From contig NZ_VFIY01000005.1 in the NCBI RefSeq assembly GCF_006385175.1, positions 441,501 through 505,500 on the forward strand: DNA of 64,000 bases, written 5' to 3'. This document shows, piece after piece, positions 45,086 to 53,738 of this stretch. This stretch comes from Emcibacter nanhaiensis (lineage in GTDB: Bacteria; Pseudomonadota; Alphaproteobacteria; Sphingomonadales; Emcibacteraceae). The position numbers and the translations under genes are program-made. The notes under the pieces are model-generated. The model was not told the DNA's origin and did no database searches. It saw only the letters and a program-made list of their open reading frames with translations. How positions within the stretch are numbered: position 1 is the first letter of the stretch; every line of letters starts with the position of its first letter.

Positions 45086-47065
45086 ATGTGTGGCCGGATA
45101 AGACTTTTTCTTACACTAATATTTTCCTTTATTCTTTCCATCAATTCAGCCTGGGCTGAGGACGTCAAGTCGCCCGGGGATATCCCCATCAAGGCTTTTG
45201 CCCAGCTGCCGGCCATCATGGATATGGAGCTGTCGCCGGACGGCAGTCATATCGCCTATATGGTGCCGCACAAGGGGCGCAAGGCTATCGTCATCCGCAA
45301 TATTGAAAGTGGCAAGCTGAGCGGTATTCCGGCGCCGGACAAGGCGGATATCAACTGGTTCAAATGGGTGAACAATAAAAAAATAGCCGTCTCTATCGGG
45401 TACACTGCCCAGAGATACGGCACAACCACCCTGGAAACCCGCCTCTATGCGTTTGATTTGCCGAGCGGGAATTTGAAAAATATCATCAAGCCGAGAAAGA
45501 GGAAGGGGTCGGTATCAACCCTGACCAAGGAAGATTTCGATGTCCAGATCCAGGACAGGGTGATCGACTGGCTGCCGGATGATCCTGACCATATTCTTGT
45601 ATCCATTGACGGAGACTGGGACGGGGCAAGCGAAATCCGCATGGTCGACGTCAACGACGGTGATTTTACCGAACTCACCGATGGTATGAAGGGAATCCAG
45701 AGCTACCAGACCGATCAGCAGCATGAGCTGCGCCTGTCCTGGGGCTATTGGAAAAGCGATTTCAAACAGCTCTACAGGTCTCCCGAGACAGGAAAATGGA
45801 TGCAGATCGAGGAGGGGCAGCTTGCGAAACTGAATCTGGACCCCATTGCCTTCGACAAGGACCCTGCGATTGCCTATGCCAAAGGTCTGAATGAAGCCGG
45901 CCGTTTTGCGGTTTACAAGGTGAATATTCCTGCAGACAAAGTTGTGGAAGAAGTTTATTCGGATGAAGATGTCGATACAGATCACATTGTTTTCGATCCT
46001 TTGTCCGGCAGGCCGATCGGGGTGCGCAATTACAGGGAAAAGTCCGGATATATGTATTTTGACAAATATTTTGCCGCGCTGCAAAAGGTCGTCGACAAGG
46101 CTTTGCCAAATACGGTCAATCGGGTCATCAGCCGGGTGAAGGGTCAGAAGAAGTTCCTGATTTTCTCCTCCAGCGATGTTGAACCCGGGGTCTATTATCT
46201 GCTTGATTTCAGCAAAGGAAGCCTGGACTTCCTTGCCGAAACCATGCCGGGCATTACCCCGGAACAGATGTCGCCTATGCAGTATGTCCGCTACATAGCC
46301 CGGGACGGTCAGGTCATCCACGGGTACCTGACAGTCCCCAGGGGGAGAGAAGTGAGAAATCTTCCCTTGATTGTGATGCCGCACGGGGGGCCGGAAGCCC
46401 AGACGGTCAGATCGTTTGCCTATCGCACCCAATTTCTCGCCAGCCGGGGTTATGCCGTGTTCCAGCCCAATTTTCGGGGCTCGGAAGGCTATGGACCGGC
46501 CTTCCAGGAAGCTGGTGAAAACCAGTGGGGCGGCCTGATGCAGGATGATGTGACCGACGGGGTCAAATGGCTGATTGATCAGGGCATGGCTGATCCGGAC
46601 CGGATCTGTATCGCCGGAGCCTCCTATGGCGGCTATGCGGCGGCCATGGGCGCCGTCAAGACACCTGACCTGTACCAGTGCGCTGTCAGCATCAACGGCG
46701 TGCTCAACCTGCCGATGCTGAAAGCAAAAGACAAACGCTATACCGGCGGCAGGGCCTGGATCAAAACCATGGGGCTTGAGGGAGCGGACGATGAAGAGGT
46801 TTCCCCCTATCATCGTGTTGATGATATCAAAATCCCGCTGCTGATTATCCATGCCAAGGATGACTTCCGGGTTCCTCTCCGCCATGCGGAAATGATGGTG
46901 GACGAGTTGAAGGATGAAGGCAAGGATGTAACCTTTGTCCAGTTGGAAGACGGCGACCATATGCTGGATACGGAAGCTGCGCGCTATGCTACCCTGAAGG
47001 CCATGGAGGCATTTTTCGCCAAACACCTGGGCGCAGGCTCCCCGGGGAGTATGGCGACCCAGTAA
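45086..47065 (+). CDS. exported S9 family peptidase (acylaminoacyl-/dipeptidyl-peptidase type)
   Basis: 659 residues. Signal peptide (RLFLTLIFSFILSINSAWA), beta-propeller (about 45-400) and alpha/beta hydrolase (about 410-650). The triad is Ser513 in GASYGGYAA, Asp in HAKDDFRVP (about 593) and His in EDGDHMLDTE (about 633). FQPNFRGSEGYGPAF is the typical oxyanion-side block. The ATG at 45086 follows AAGGGGGTA. It differs from the prolyl oligopeptidase at 3-5 kb in having the S9C-type catalytic domain. Two small membrane-protein genes follow closely. Confidence 0.9.
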   Translation: MCGRIRLFLTLIFSFILSINSAWAEDVKSPGDIPIKAFAQLPAIMDMELSPDGSHIAYMVPHKGRKAIVIRNIESGKLSGIPAPDKADINWFKWVNNKKIAVSIGYTAQRYGTTTLETRLYAFDLPSGNLKNIIKPRKRKGSVSTLTKEDFDVQIQDRVIDWLPDDPDHILVSIDGDWDGASEIRMVDVNDGDFTELTDGMKGIQSYQTDQQHELRLSWGYWKSDFKQLYRSPETGKWMQIEEGQLAKLNLDPIAFDKDPAIAYAKGLNEAGRFAVYKVNIPADKVVEEVYSDEDVDTDHIVFDPLSGRPIGVRNYREKSGYMYFDKYFAALQKVVDKALPNTVNRVISRVKGQKKFLIFSSSDVEPGVYYLLDFSKGSLDFLAETMPGITPEQMSPMQYVRYIARDGQVIHGYLTVPRGREVRNLPLIVMPHGGPEAQTVRSFAYRTQFLASRGYAVFQPNFRGSEGYGPAFQEAGENQWGGLMQDDVTDGVKWLIDQGMADPDRICIAGASYGGYAAAMGAVKTPDLYQCAVSINGVLNLPMLKAKDKRYTGGRAWIKTMGLEGADDEEVSPYHRVDDIKIPLLIIHAKDDFRVPLRHAEMMVDELKDEGKDVTFVQLEDGDHMLDTEAARYATLKAMEAFFAKHLGAGSPGSMATQ

Positions 47066-47077
47066 AGGGGAGATAAC

Positions 47078-47488
47078 ATGGACCAGATATTGATCATCAT
47101 CGGTGCGGCGATCCTTGGCCTCCTGGGGGTTGTGCATCTGGTCTATACCTTTTTCACGCCGCGGTTTGAGCCTTATGACCCCGCAGCCATCGAGGCCATG
47201 CAGGGCTCGACCCTGCGCCTCACCCGCGAGACCACGGTGTGGAAGGCCTGGATCGGCTTTAACGCCAGCCATAGCTTCGGCCCGATGCTGTTCGCGGCGA
47301 TCTATATTCCGCTGGCGCTGTGGCATATGGAGCTGATCCGGGGAAGCCTGTGGTTTTCCAACCTGCCGCTGCTGCTGGGCCTGGGCTACCTGGTGCTGGC
47401 GCGGTGCTACTGGTTCCGCATTCCCTTTGTCGGTATTCTGCTGTCCTGCTTGTGTTTTGCCGCGGCGGCGGTCATGATACATTTCTGA
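47078..47488 (+). CDS. conserved small membrane protein
   Basis: 136 residues with four membrane helices (about 3-25, 62-82, 88-106, 112-132). The polar stretch FEPYDPAAIEAMQGSTLRLTRETTVWKAWIGFNASHSFGPM between helices 1 and 2 is distinctive, with an NASHSFG motif. I cannot assign a function. It starts 12 bases after the S9 peptidase gene with AAGGGGAGATAAC upstream and is followed by another membrane protein, so the three are likely one operon. Confidence 0.7.
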   Translation: MDQILIIIGAAILGLLGVVHLVYTFFTPRFEPYDPAAIEAMQGSTLRLTRETTVWKAWIGFNASHSFGPMLFAAIYIPLALWHMELIRGSLWFSNLPLLLGLGYLVLARCYWFRIPFVGILLSCLCFAAAAVMIHF

Positions 47489-47508
47489 ACCAGCAACAGG
47501 GGGCTCGC

Positions 47509-47943
47509 ATGGAAGACGTTCTTATCCGCTATATTCATTTTCTCGGCATCATCGGCGTGGGCGCAACCCTGTCAGCCGAACATATGCTGATCAAGGCGGA
47601 AATGACGGTGCAGGAAATCCGCCGCCTCGCCCTGATTGACGCGCTTTACGGGCTCAGTGCCGGGCTGGTGCTGCTGGCCGGGTTGGCGCTCTGGTTCGTG
47701 GTTGGTGATGCGGACTATTATCTCGGCAACTGGATTTTCCACCTCAAGCTCGCGGTCTTTGTCACCGTCGGGGTGCTGTCGCTGTGGCCGACCTTCTTTT
47801 TCCTCAGGGCCCGGCGGCAGGCTGAGGGTACCGTCTATGTGCCGTCCCTCATGCTGATGCTGATCCGGGCCGAGCTTGCCCTGTTCCTGCTGATCCCGCT
47901 CTTGGCCGTCCTCATGGCCCGGGGCTATGGGGTGATCGGGTAA
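47509..47943 (+). CDS. DUF2214-like membrane protein
   Basis: 144 residues with four helices. IRYIHFLGIIGVGATLSAEHMLIKAEMTVQEIRRLALIDALYGLSAGLVLLAGL matches the start of DUF2214 proteins, where the two helices flank a conserved E-H and a LxxxDxxYG block. The family is of unknown role. The longer reading frame upstream overlaps the preceding gene; the ATG at 47509 with AGGGGG upstream is the real start. Confidence 0.72.
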   Translation: MEDVLIRYIHFLGIIGVGATLSAEHMLIKAEMTVQEIRRLALIDALYGLSAGLVLLAGLALWFVVGDADYYLGNWIFHLKLAVFVTVGVLSLWPTFFFLRARRQAEGTVYVPSLMLMLIRAELALFLLIPLLAVLMARGYGVIG

Positions 47944-47952
47944 CCCGGCAGT

Positions 47953-48258
47953 TTAAGCCGCCACAACCTTCACTTCTTCCGCAATCTTGTCCCCCACTTC
48001 GTCCCGCGCCACTTCCAGATCATAATGTGCCTGCAGGGTCATCCAGAAATCGGCCGACATGTTAAAGGCCCGGCCGAGGCGCAGCGCCGTATCGGCGGTA
48101 ATGGCCCGTTTGCCCTTGAGGATTTCGGACAGGCGGGTCTGGGTCATGCCGGTGGCCTTGGCCAGGGCATAGGCGCTGAGGCCCATGGGGGTGAGAAACT
48201 CCTCCTGGAGGATTTCACCGGGATGAATGGGGTCTATCTTTTTCATTTGTCCGTCCAT
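47953..48258 (-). CDS. higA: HigA-family antitoxin (XRE helix-turn-helix)
   Basis: About 101 residues. IHPGEILQEEFLTPMGLSAYALAKATGM is the HigA/VapI-type start. QTRLSEILKGKRAITADTALRLGRAF completes the helix-turn-helix, and NMSADFWMTLQAHYDLEVA is the C-terminal part that holds the toxin. I chose ATG 48258 because AGGA lies seven bases upstream; GTG 48264 and ATG 48246 are alternatives. It follows the toxin gene by nine bases, the toxin-first order typical of higBA, and should repress the shared promoter. Confidence 0.92.
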   Translation of the reverse strand: MDGQMKKIDPIHPGEILQEEFLTPMGLSAYALAKATGMTQTRLSEILKGKRAITADTALRLGRAFNMSADFWMTLQAHYDLEVARDEVGDKIAEEVKVVAA

Positions 48259-48267
48259 TTGCACGTC

Positions 48268-48549
48268 CTAATGATAATCACAAATTTCTACTTCGAAGGC
48301 GTTGCCGTCCCGCCAGACAAAACAAATGCGCCATTGGTCATTAATGCGGATGCTATATTGTCCGGCCCGGTCGCCTTTTAACTGCTCCAGCCGGTTGCCC
48401 GGTGGGATACGCAACTCGCTGACATCGGCGGTGGCGTGGATCAGGAGCAATTTGCGATAAGCCAGGCGGTGCAGGTCCTGGGGCAGCTTTTTGGTGAACT
48501 GCCGATTGAAGATGCGTTCCGTCTGCTTATCCTTGAACCCCCTGATCAT
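48268..48549 (-). CDS. higB: HigB-family RelE-like mRNA interferase toxin
   Basis: 93 residues. MIRGFKDKQTERIFNRQFTKKLP is the HigB start, followed by AYRKLLLIHATADVSELRIPPGNRLEQLKGDRAGQYSIRINDQWRICFVW, with the basic residues and the WRICF strand of the RelE fold. It would cut mRNA on the ribosome. The predicted promoter places the start of transcription at the A of the ATG, so the mRNA appears leaderless. No ribosome site is present, in agreement. Confidence 0.9.
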   Translation of the reverse strand: MIRGFKDKQTERIFNRQFTKKLPQDLHRLAYRKLLLIHATADVSELRIPPGNRLEQLKGDRAGQYSIRINDQWRICFVWRDGNAFEVEICDYH

Positions 48550-48554
48550 GCTGT

Positions 48555-48583
48555 ATAGTACCGTATTTCGATAGTATCGTCAA
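48555..48583 (-). promoter_or_regulatory. higBA promoter with palindromic operator
   Basis: Minus strand: TTGACG (48583-48578), 17-base spacer, TACTAT (48560-48555), then five bases to the toxin ATG at 48549. The spacer contains CGATACTATCG (48579-48569), a perfect 11-bp palindrome; its core ATAGTA recurs at the -10. HigA binding here is inferred from how the family autoregulates. Confidence 0.65.
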
Positions 48584-48637
48584 TCGATATTATTTTCTCC
48601 TTTTTGACATCCCTTTTTCACCTGTTAAAGTCTCTTC

Positions 48638-49060
48638 ATGATCGAAATCACCCACAACATCCATATCGACGAGGACGAGATCGAGGAGCAGTTCATCCGC
48701 TCGCCGGGACCGGGCGGGCAGAATGTGAACAAGGTCTCGACCGGGGTGCAGTTGCGCTATGACGCCAAACACTCCGCCGCCATTTCCCCGGCCCTGTTCG
48801 CCCGGCTGCGCACACTCGCCGGCCAGCGCATGACCAAGGACGGGGTGCTGGTGATCAGCGTCCATGAGACCCGCAGCCAGGCGCGGAACCGGGAGCTGGC
48901 GCTGGAGCGGCTGGTCGAGCTGATCCGCCAGGCGACCCATGTGCCGAAAAAACGCACGCCGACCAAACCCAGCCGCGGCGCCAGGGAACGCCGGCTTGAG
49001 GGCAAGAAGAAACAGGGCGCCCTGAAAAAAACACGTGCCAAGGTCAATCTGAACCAGTAA
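48638..49060 (+). CDS. arfB: alternative ribosome-rescue factor / aminoacyl-tRNA hydrolase
   Basis: 140 residues. The N-terminal RF-type domain carries the catalytic GGQ in SPGPGGQNVNKVSTGVQLRYD (about 25-27). The C-terminal tail is very basic (KKRTPTKPSRGARERRLEGKKKQGALKKTRAK), as in ArfB/YaeJ, which inserts its tail in the empty mRNA channel of stalled ribosomes and releases the peptide. Length and order are canonical. It is divergent from higBA; the intergenic region is only 88 bases. Confidence 0.94.
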   Translation: MIEITHNIHIDEDEIEEQFIRSPGPGGQNVNKVSTGVQLRYDAKHSAAISPALFARLRTLAGQRMTKDGVLVISVHETRSQARNRELALERLVELIRQATHVPKKRTPTKPSRGARERRLEGKKKQGALKKTRAKVNLNQ

Positions 49061-49105
49061 AAAGAATTCTCAGAGGAATAAAAAGAACAGGGTATTTTCA
49101 GAAGT

Positions 49106-50053
49106 ATGGATAATCTCGAGCGCTGGCAGCCGAACCACGACTTTCATCTTGAAAATAAACAGGGGGAGAAGAGCACCTTCCGGGTGATCCTGCTGACCCT
49201 GTTCATGATGGTGATCGAAGTGGGTGCCGGGCTTATGTTCGGCTCCATGGCGCTGCTGGCCGACGGGCTGCATATGGGCACCCATGCCGCTGCGCTCGGC
49301 ATCACCCTGTTCGCCTACGGCTATGCCCGCAAGCATGCGGAAAATGTCCAGTTCAGTTTCGGCACCGGCAAGGTCGGTTTCCTTGGCGGCTATACCAGCG
49401 CCATCGTGCTCGGCATTGTCGCCCTGCTGATGGTGATTGAATCCGTCTCCCGCCTGATCACGCCCGAGGCGATCCAGTTCAACGAAGCGATCCTGGTGGC
49501 GGTGGTCGGCCTGATCGTCAACCTGGTCAGCGCCTGGATGCTGAAGGACAGCCATCACCATCACCACGATCACGGGCACGATCATCATCATGATCACTCC
49601 CACGACCATGGACACGACCATGGCCACGAGGACCATAATTTGCGCGCCGCCTATATGCATGTGCTGGCCGATGCCCTGACCTCGGTGCTGGCCATCGTCG
49701 CGCTGTTGGCCGGCAAGTCGCTGGGCTGGGTGTGGATGGACCCGCTGATGGGCATCGTCGGCGCCGTGATCATCAGCAAATGGGCATGGGGCCTGATGAA
49801 GGAAACCGGCCACGTGCTGCTGGATCGGACCGAAGATCCCGCGCTCCGGGTGAAAATCATCGACGCTATCGAAAAGGAAACGGGTGACCATGTGGTCGAC
49901 CTGCACCTGTGGCAGGTCAGCCCACACAAGAAGGTGGCCATGCTATCTATCGTCTCCCGCGATCCCAAAGCGCCGGAGCATTACCGGGCGCTGCTGCCGG
50001 ACATTTCCGGCCTCGACCATATTACCATCGAGGTGCATGCCTACGAGGCCTAG
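49106..50053 (+). CDS. dmeF: cation diffusion facilitator, DmeF type
   Basis: 315 residues. Six membrane helices, with the metal-site motif ADGLHMGTHAAALG in helix 2 and HVLADALTS in helix 5. A long His-rich loop (about residues 150-172, alternating His/Asp/Gly) lies between helices 4 and 5, and a cytoplasmic C-terminal domain follows (about 245-315). This is the CDF group that exports Co(II)/Ni(II) or Zn(II) by proton antiport. A cobalt exporter would fit an organism with heavy B12 use. The loop is coding low-complexity sequence, not a DNA repeat. Confidence 0.88.
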   Translation: MDNLERWQPNHDFHLENKQGEKSTFRVILLTLFMMVIEVGAGLMFGSMALLADGLHMGTHAAALGITLFAYGYARKHAENVQFSFGTGKVGFLGGYTSAIVLGIVALLMVIESVSRLITPEAIQFNEAILVAVVGLIVNLVSAWMLKDSHHHHHDHGHDHHHDHSHDHGHDHGHEDHNLRAAYMHVLADALTSVLAIVALLAGKSLGWVWMDPLMGIVGAVIISKWAWGLMKETGHVLLDRTEDPALRVKIIDAIEKETGDHVVDLHLWQVSPHKKVAMLSIVSRDPKAPEHYRALLPDISGLDHITIEVHAYEA

Positions 50054-50156
50054 GCTTTGACCAATAATTCCCGGTCTGCTGTTGCGGCGCAGCGTGAATT
50101 GCTTTATGCAGGCCCCTGAACAGGAAAAGGCCCCCCGGGGCCGGACAGGGTATAAC

Positions 50157-51746
50157 GTGACCAACAGGATAGAAACAGGGGGCGGCGCAGGGCCGTCCTT
50201 TTTACGCGGCATGTCCGCGGGACAGATTAAAACCGAGCTTTTTTCCGGCCTGACCGTGGCCCTGGCTTTGGTGCCGGAGGCGGTCGCCTTCGCCTTTGTC
50301 GCCGGGGTCAATCCGCTGGTCGGCCTGTATGCCGCCTTCATGGTCGGGCTGATCACCGCCCTGTTCGGCGGTCGTCCCGGCATGATCTCCGGCGCCACCG
50401 GGGCGCTGGCCGTGGTCATGGTGGCTTTGGTGGCCGATCACGGGGTGGAATATCTGTTCGCCACCGTGGTGCTGATGGGCATTTTCCAGATCCTGGCCGG
50501 GGTATTCCGGCTCGGCAAGTTTATCCGCATGATCCCGCATCCGGTGATGCTCGGCTTTGTCAACGGCCTGGCGATTGTGATTTTCCTGGCCCAGCTCGGC
50601 CAGTTCAAGGTCCATAATGCGGCCGGGGAAAAGGTCTGGATGACCGGCGAGCCGCTCGCCATGATGCTGGGCCTTGTGGTGCTGACCATGTTCATCATTC
50701 ATTTCATGCCCAAAATCACCAAATTCGTTCCCGGGCCGCTGGCCGCCATCCTCGGCGTCAGCGCCGTGGTGATCGGCTTTGACCTGGATGTGCCGCGGGT
50801 CGGCGACATGGCCTCCATCGCCGGCGGCCTGCCGGAGTTTCATCTGCCGATGGTACCGCTCAATTTTGAGACGCTGGAAATCATCTTCCCTTATGCCCTG
50901 ATCCTGGCGGCGATCGGCCTGATTGAATCGCTGCTGACCCTCAACCTGGCCAATGAAATGCTGGAGAAAAAGGGCGGCGCCAGCAAGGAATGCGTGGCCC
51001 AGGGCATGTCCAATGTGGTGACCGGCTTCTTCGGCGGCATGGGCGGTTGCGCCATGATCGGCCAGAGCATCATCAACCTGAAATCCGGCGGCCGCCATCG
51101 CCTGAGCGGCATTACCGCGGCGCTGTTTTTGCTCGCCTTCATCCTGTTTGCTTCCGGCCTGATCGAGCAGATTCCGCTCGCCGCCCTGGTCGGCGTCATG
51201 TTCATGGTGGTGATCGGCACCTTTGCCTGGGCCACCTTCAAGATCCTGATGGTGATTCCCCGGGCCGACGCTTTCGTGCTGCTGCTGGTGACCGGGGTTA
51301 CGGTTTACAGCGACCTGGCCGTGGCAGTGATTGCCGGGGTGATTGTCTCCGCGCTGGTCTATGCCTGGCAGGCGTCGAAACGGATTGACGCCAAGGTGCT
51401 GATCGACATGCAGGGCAGCAAGGTTTACCGGCTTAACGGTCCGCTGTTCTTCGGCTCGGTGGAAAGTTTCAATGCCCTGTTCGATCCGGCCCAGGATCCG
51501 GACGATGTGATCGTCGATTTCATCAACAGCCGGGTGGTGGATCATTCCGCGCTGCAGGCCATCGACAGCATGGCCGAGAAATATGAAAAGGCCGGCAAGA
51601 AGCTGCATCTCCGCCACCTGAGTCCGGATTGTCAGAAGCTGCTGACACGGGCCAGAAAATTCATGGAGGTTTCCGTGATCGAGGATCCGCATTATGGTGT
51701 GGCGGTGGATTATCCCGAGGAAGACGAGATGGAGGCCGCCAGATAA
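50157..51746 (+). CDS. SulP family anion transporter with STAS domain
   Basis: About 529 residues. [34 protein letters not shown] is the SulP signature in the first helices. Ten or more helices follow to about 390, then a STAS domain (about 410-510; [22 protein letters not shown]). It imports sulfate, bicarbonate or similar anions. The start is uncertain: GTG 50157 has AGGG eight bases upstream, ATG 50106 has none, and ATG 50211 is closest to the conserved part. The overlapping stop/start TAATG couples it to the GNAT gene. Confidence 0.87.
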   Translation: MTNRIETGGGAGPSFLRGMSAGQIKTELFSGLTVALALVPEAVAFAFVAGVNPLVGLYAAFMVGLITALFGGRPGMISGATGALAVVMVALVADHGVEYLFATVVLMGIFQILAGVFRLGKFIRMIPHPVMLGFVNGLAIVIFLAQLGQFKVHNAAGEKVWMTGEPLAMMLGLVVLTMFIIHFMPKITKFVPGPLAAILGVSAVVIGFDLDVPRVGDMASIAGGLPEFHLPMVPLNFETLEIIFPYALILAAIGLIESLLTLNLANEMLEKKGGASKECVAQGMSNVVTGFFGGMGGCAMIGQSIINLKSGGRHRLSGITAALFLLAFILFASGLIEQIPLAALVGVMFMVVIGTFAWATFKILMVIPRADAFVLLLVTGVTVYSDLAVAVIAGVIVSALVYAWQASKRIDAKVLIDMQGSKVYRLNGPLFFGSVESFNALFDPAQDPDDVIVDFINSRVVDHSALQAIDSMAEKYEKAGKKLHLRHLSPDCQKLLTRARKFMEVSVIEDPHYGVAVDYPEEDEMEAAR

Positions 51747-52180
51747 TGAAGGACAGGGAAGCTTACCAGTATAGTTTCGATAAGGAGCGGCTGCAGCCGG
51801 ACGTCATTCATGGTTTCCTGACCCAGTCCTACTGGGCGGACGGCATCCCGCTGGATACGGTGCAGAAGTGCATCGACGGCTCCCTGTGTATCGGTGTCTA
51901 TGATTCAGACGGCGTCCAGGCCGGCTTTGCCCGGGTGGTGACCGACCGGGCGAGCTTCGCCTATCTGGCCGATGTGTTTGTCCTGCCCGATTATCAGGGG
52001 CAGGGACTGGCCCGGGAACTGGTCTCCCGGCTCCGGGCTCATCCGGAGCTGCAGGGGCTTCGGCGCTGGATGTTGGCGACCCGGGATGCGCACGGGGTCT
52101 ATGCCAGGCTCGGCTTCGAGCCGGTGCAAAACCCGGACATCTTCATGGAAATCAATGTTCCGGATATCTACAAGTCATAA
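51746..52180 (+). CDS. GNAT family N-acetyltransferase
   Basis: 144 residues. AYLADVFVLPDYQGQGLARELVSRL contains the acetyl-CoA-binding V-x-P-x-YQGQGLA (motif A), and DAHGVYARLGFEPVQ is motif B. It resembles the small YjhQ-like acetyltransferases of unknown substrate. The ATG overlaps the SulP stop. It is followed after 42 bases by meaB. Confidence 0.88.
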   Translation: MKDREAYQYSFDKERLQPDVIHGFLTQSYWADGIPLDTVQKCIDGSLCIGVYDSDGVQAGFARVVTDRASFAYLADVFVLPDYQGQGLARELVSRLRAHPELQGLRRWMLATRDAHGVYARLGFEPVQNPDIFMEINVPDIYKS

Positions 52181-52222
52181 TCCCTCTGTACTTTCCGGGA
52201 CTTGACCCTTAAAACCATAATC

Positions 52223-53191
52223 ATGGACATCGAGAGCTTGAAAGACGGAATCCTCCAGGGACAGCGCCGGGCGCTGGCCAAGGCGATTACGCTCAGCGAA
52301 TCCACCCGCGCCGACCATCAGGCCGAGGCCCAGCACCTGCTGACCGCGCTGCTGCCCCATACCGGCAAGGCGATCCGGCTTGGCTTTACTGGCACGCCCG
52401 GGGTCGGCAAATCCACTTTTATCGAGGCCTTCGGCACTTACCTCACCGAACAGGGCCTCAAGGTGGCGGTGCTGGCCATCGACCCGTCTTCGACCCTCAA
52501 CGGCGGCTCGATCCTTGGTGACAAGACCCGCATGGAACAACTGAGCCGCAATCCCAAGGCGTTCATCCGGCCGTCGCCGTCCGGCGGCAGCCTCGGCGGC
52601 GTCGCGCGCCGTACCCGCGAAGCACTGCTGATGTGCGAGGCGGCGGGCTATGACGTGATCCTGATCGAGACCGTGGGCGTCGGCCAGTCGGAAGTGGCGG
52701 TGGCGGAGATGGTCGACATGTTCCTGCTGCTGCTGTCCCCCGGTGGCGGCGACGATCTGCAGGGCATCAAGCGCGGCATCATGGAGCTGGCCGACCTGGT
52801 GATTGTCAACAAGGCGGACGGCGACCTCAAACCGGCGGCCAAGCGGGCGGCGGCGGACTACAGCCTGGCGCTGCACCTGATGCGGCCGAAAAGCCCCAAC
52901 TGGACGGCGCAGGTCTGCCTCGCCTCGGCGCTCAAGGGCACTGGGCTCGAGGAAATCTGGCAGGCGGTCGGCGACTATCGCGACAAGCTGACGGGCAGCG
53001 GCGAACTGGCCGCCAACCGGGCCGAACAGGCGGTATCCTGGATGTGGTCGGAAATCCATGACCAGCTGGTGGACCGCTTTCGTGAGCATCTGCCGGAGAA
53101 GCTTGAAGAGATGGAACAGGCGGTGCGTGACGGCAAACAGCCGCCGACCGCCGCGGCCCGCACCCTTCTGGAGGCCTTTCTCGCCGGATAG
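52223..53191 (+). CDS. meaB: methylmalonyl-CoA mutase-associated GTPase MeaB
   Basis: 322 residues of the MeaB/ArgK/MMAA G3E GTPase family. Walker A is GFTGTPGVGKSTFIEAFG (about 55-68), then AIDPSSTLNGGSILGDKTRM, FIRPSPSGGSLGGVARRTRE, ETVGVGQSEVAVAEM (switch II) and NKADGD (base specificity). It gates AdoCbl loading into mutases and protects them from inactivation. Clients here should be Mcm and Ecm. I chose ATG 52223; the TTG at 52202 is unlikely. No clear ribosome site is seen, so it may depend on coupling with the upstream genes. Confidence 0.94.
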   Translation: MDIESLKDGILQGQRRALAKAITLSESTRADHQAEAQHLLTALLPHTGKAIRLGFTGTPGVGKSTFIEAFGTYLTEQGLKVAVLAIDPSSTLNGGSILGDKTRMEQLSRNPKAFIRPSPSGGSLGGVARRTREALLMCEAAGYDVILIETVGVGQSEVAVAEMVDMFLLLLSPGGGDDLQGIKRGIMELADLVIVNKADGDLKPAAKRAAADYSLALHLMRPKSPNWTAQVCLASALKGTGLEEIWQAVGDYRDKLTGSGELAANRAEQAVSWMWSEIHDQLVDRFREHLPEKLEEMEQAVRDGKQPPTAAARTLLEAFLAG

Positions 53192-53197
53192 GCGCGT

Positions 53198-53222
53198 CCC
53201 CTGACGCCGGGGCGTTTTTTTT
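53198..53222 (+). terminator. probable terminator after meaB
   Basis: A short GC stem (CCCC with GGGG, or ACGC with GCGT) is directly followed by eight T residues (53215-53222). The stem is weak but the T-run and position fit. Confidence 0.5.
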
Positions 53223-53243
53223 GCCCCGGAGGCGGGATATTGC

Positions 53244-53272
53244 TTGACGTGATATGGCCTATCCCCTATATA
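53244..53272 (+). promoter_or_regulatory. sigma70-type promoter of rpmB
   Basis: TTGACG (53244-53249), 17-base spacer, TATATA (53267-53272). It is a strong match and leaves a leader of about 85 bases before the L28 start. Confidence 0.75.
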
Positions 53273-53363
53273 CCCCTTTCAAGTTTTACAGGGCCTCCCG
53301 GCGATTCTGTTGAGTTATTGGTGATGGCCCGGATAGATAACGTTTAAAAACAAGGACAAAGCA

Positions 53364-53657
53364 ATGTCACGCGTATGTGAATTGACCGGCAAAAGTGTGA
53401 TGAGCGGCAACAACGTCAGCCATGCCATGAACAAGACTCGTCGCCGTTTCCTGCCGAACCTGACCAAGGCAACCCTGCTCAGCGACGCCCTGGGTCAGTC
53501 CGTAGGCCTGCGGATCTCCACTCACGCCCTGCGCTCCGTCGAGCATAACGGTGGCTTGGATAACTTCCTGCTGAAATCCCGCGATGAGAACCTGTCCCTC
53601 AAGGCCCGTCGCCTGAAAAAACAGATCAAGAAAAAGGTTGCTGAAAAAGCTGCCTAA
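53364..53657 (+). CDS. rpmB: 50S ribosomal protein L28
   Basis: 97 residues. It starts with [32 protein letters not shown], the L28 signature, and is of the longer alphaproteobacterial type with the extra C-terminal Lys-rich part. The zinc cysteines found in some L28 proteins are not present as a full set (only one Cys). AAGGACAAAGCA precedes the ATG. It has its own promoter and terminator. Confidence 0.97.
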   Translation: MSRVCELTGKSVMSGNNVSHAMNKTRRRFLPNLTKATLLSDALGQSVGLRISTHALRSVEHNGGLDNFLLKSRDENLSLKARRLKKQIKKKVAEKAA

Positions 53658-53683
53658 GCAATCTGTAAAATGAATTTACGAAG

Positions 53684-53709
53684 AGCCGCTCACCTGAGCG
53701 GCTTTTTTT
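53684..53709 (+). terminator. intrinsic terminator after rpmB
   Basis: AGCCGCTC (53684-53691), loop ACCT, GAGCGGCT (53696-53703), followed by TTTTTT. Strong and well placed. Confidence 0.92.
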
Positions 53710-53738
53710 GTGCCTGAAATCAGAAAGTGAGTGGAAGG

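Noticed and set aside
49552-49637. CAC/GAT-rich repetitive DNA
   Set aside because: It encodes the His-rich metal loop of the DmeF transporter; repeats are imperfect and in frame, so not a separate repeat element.
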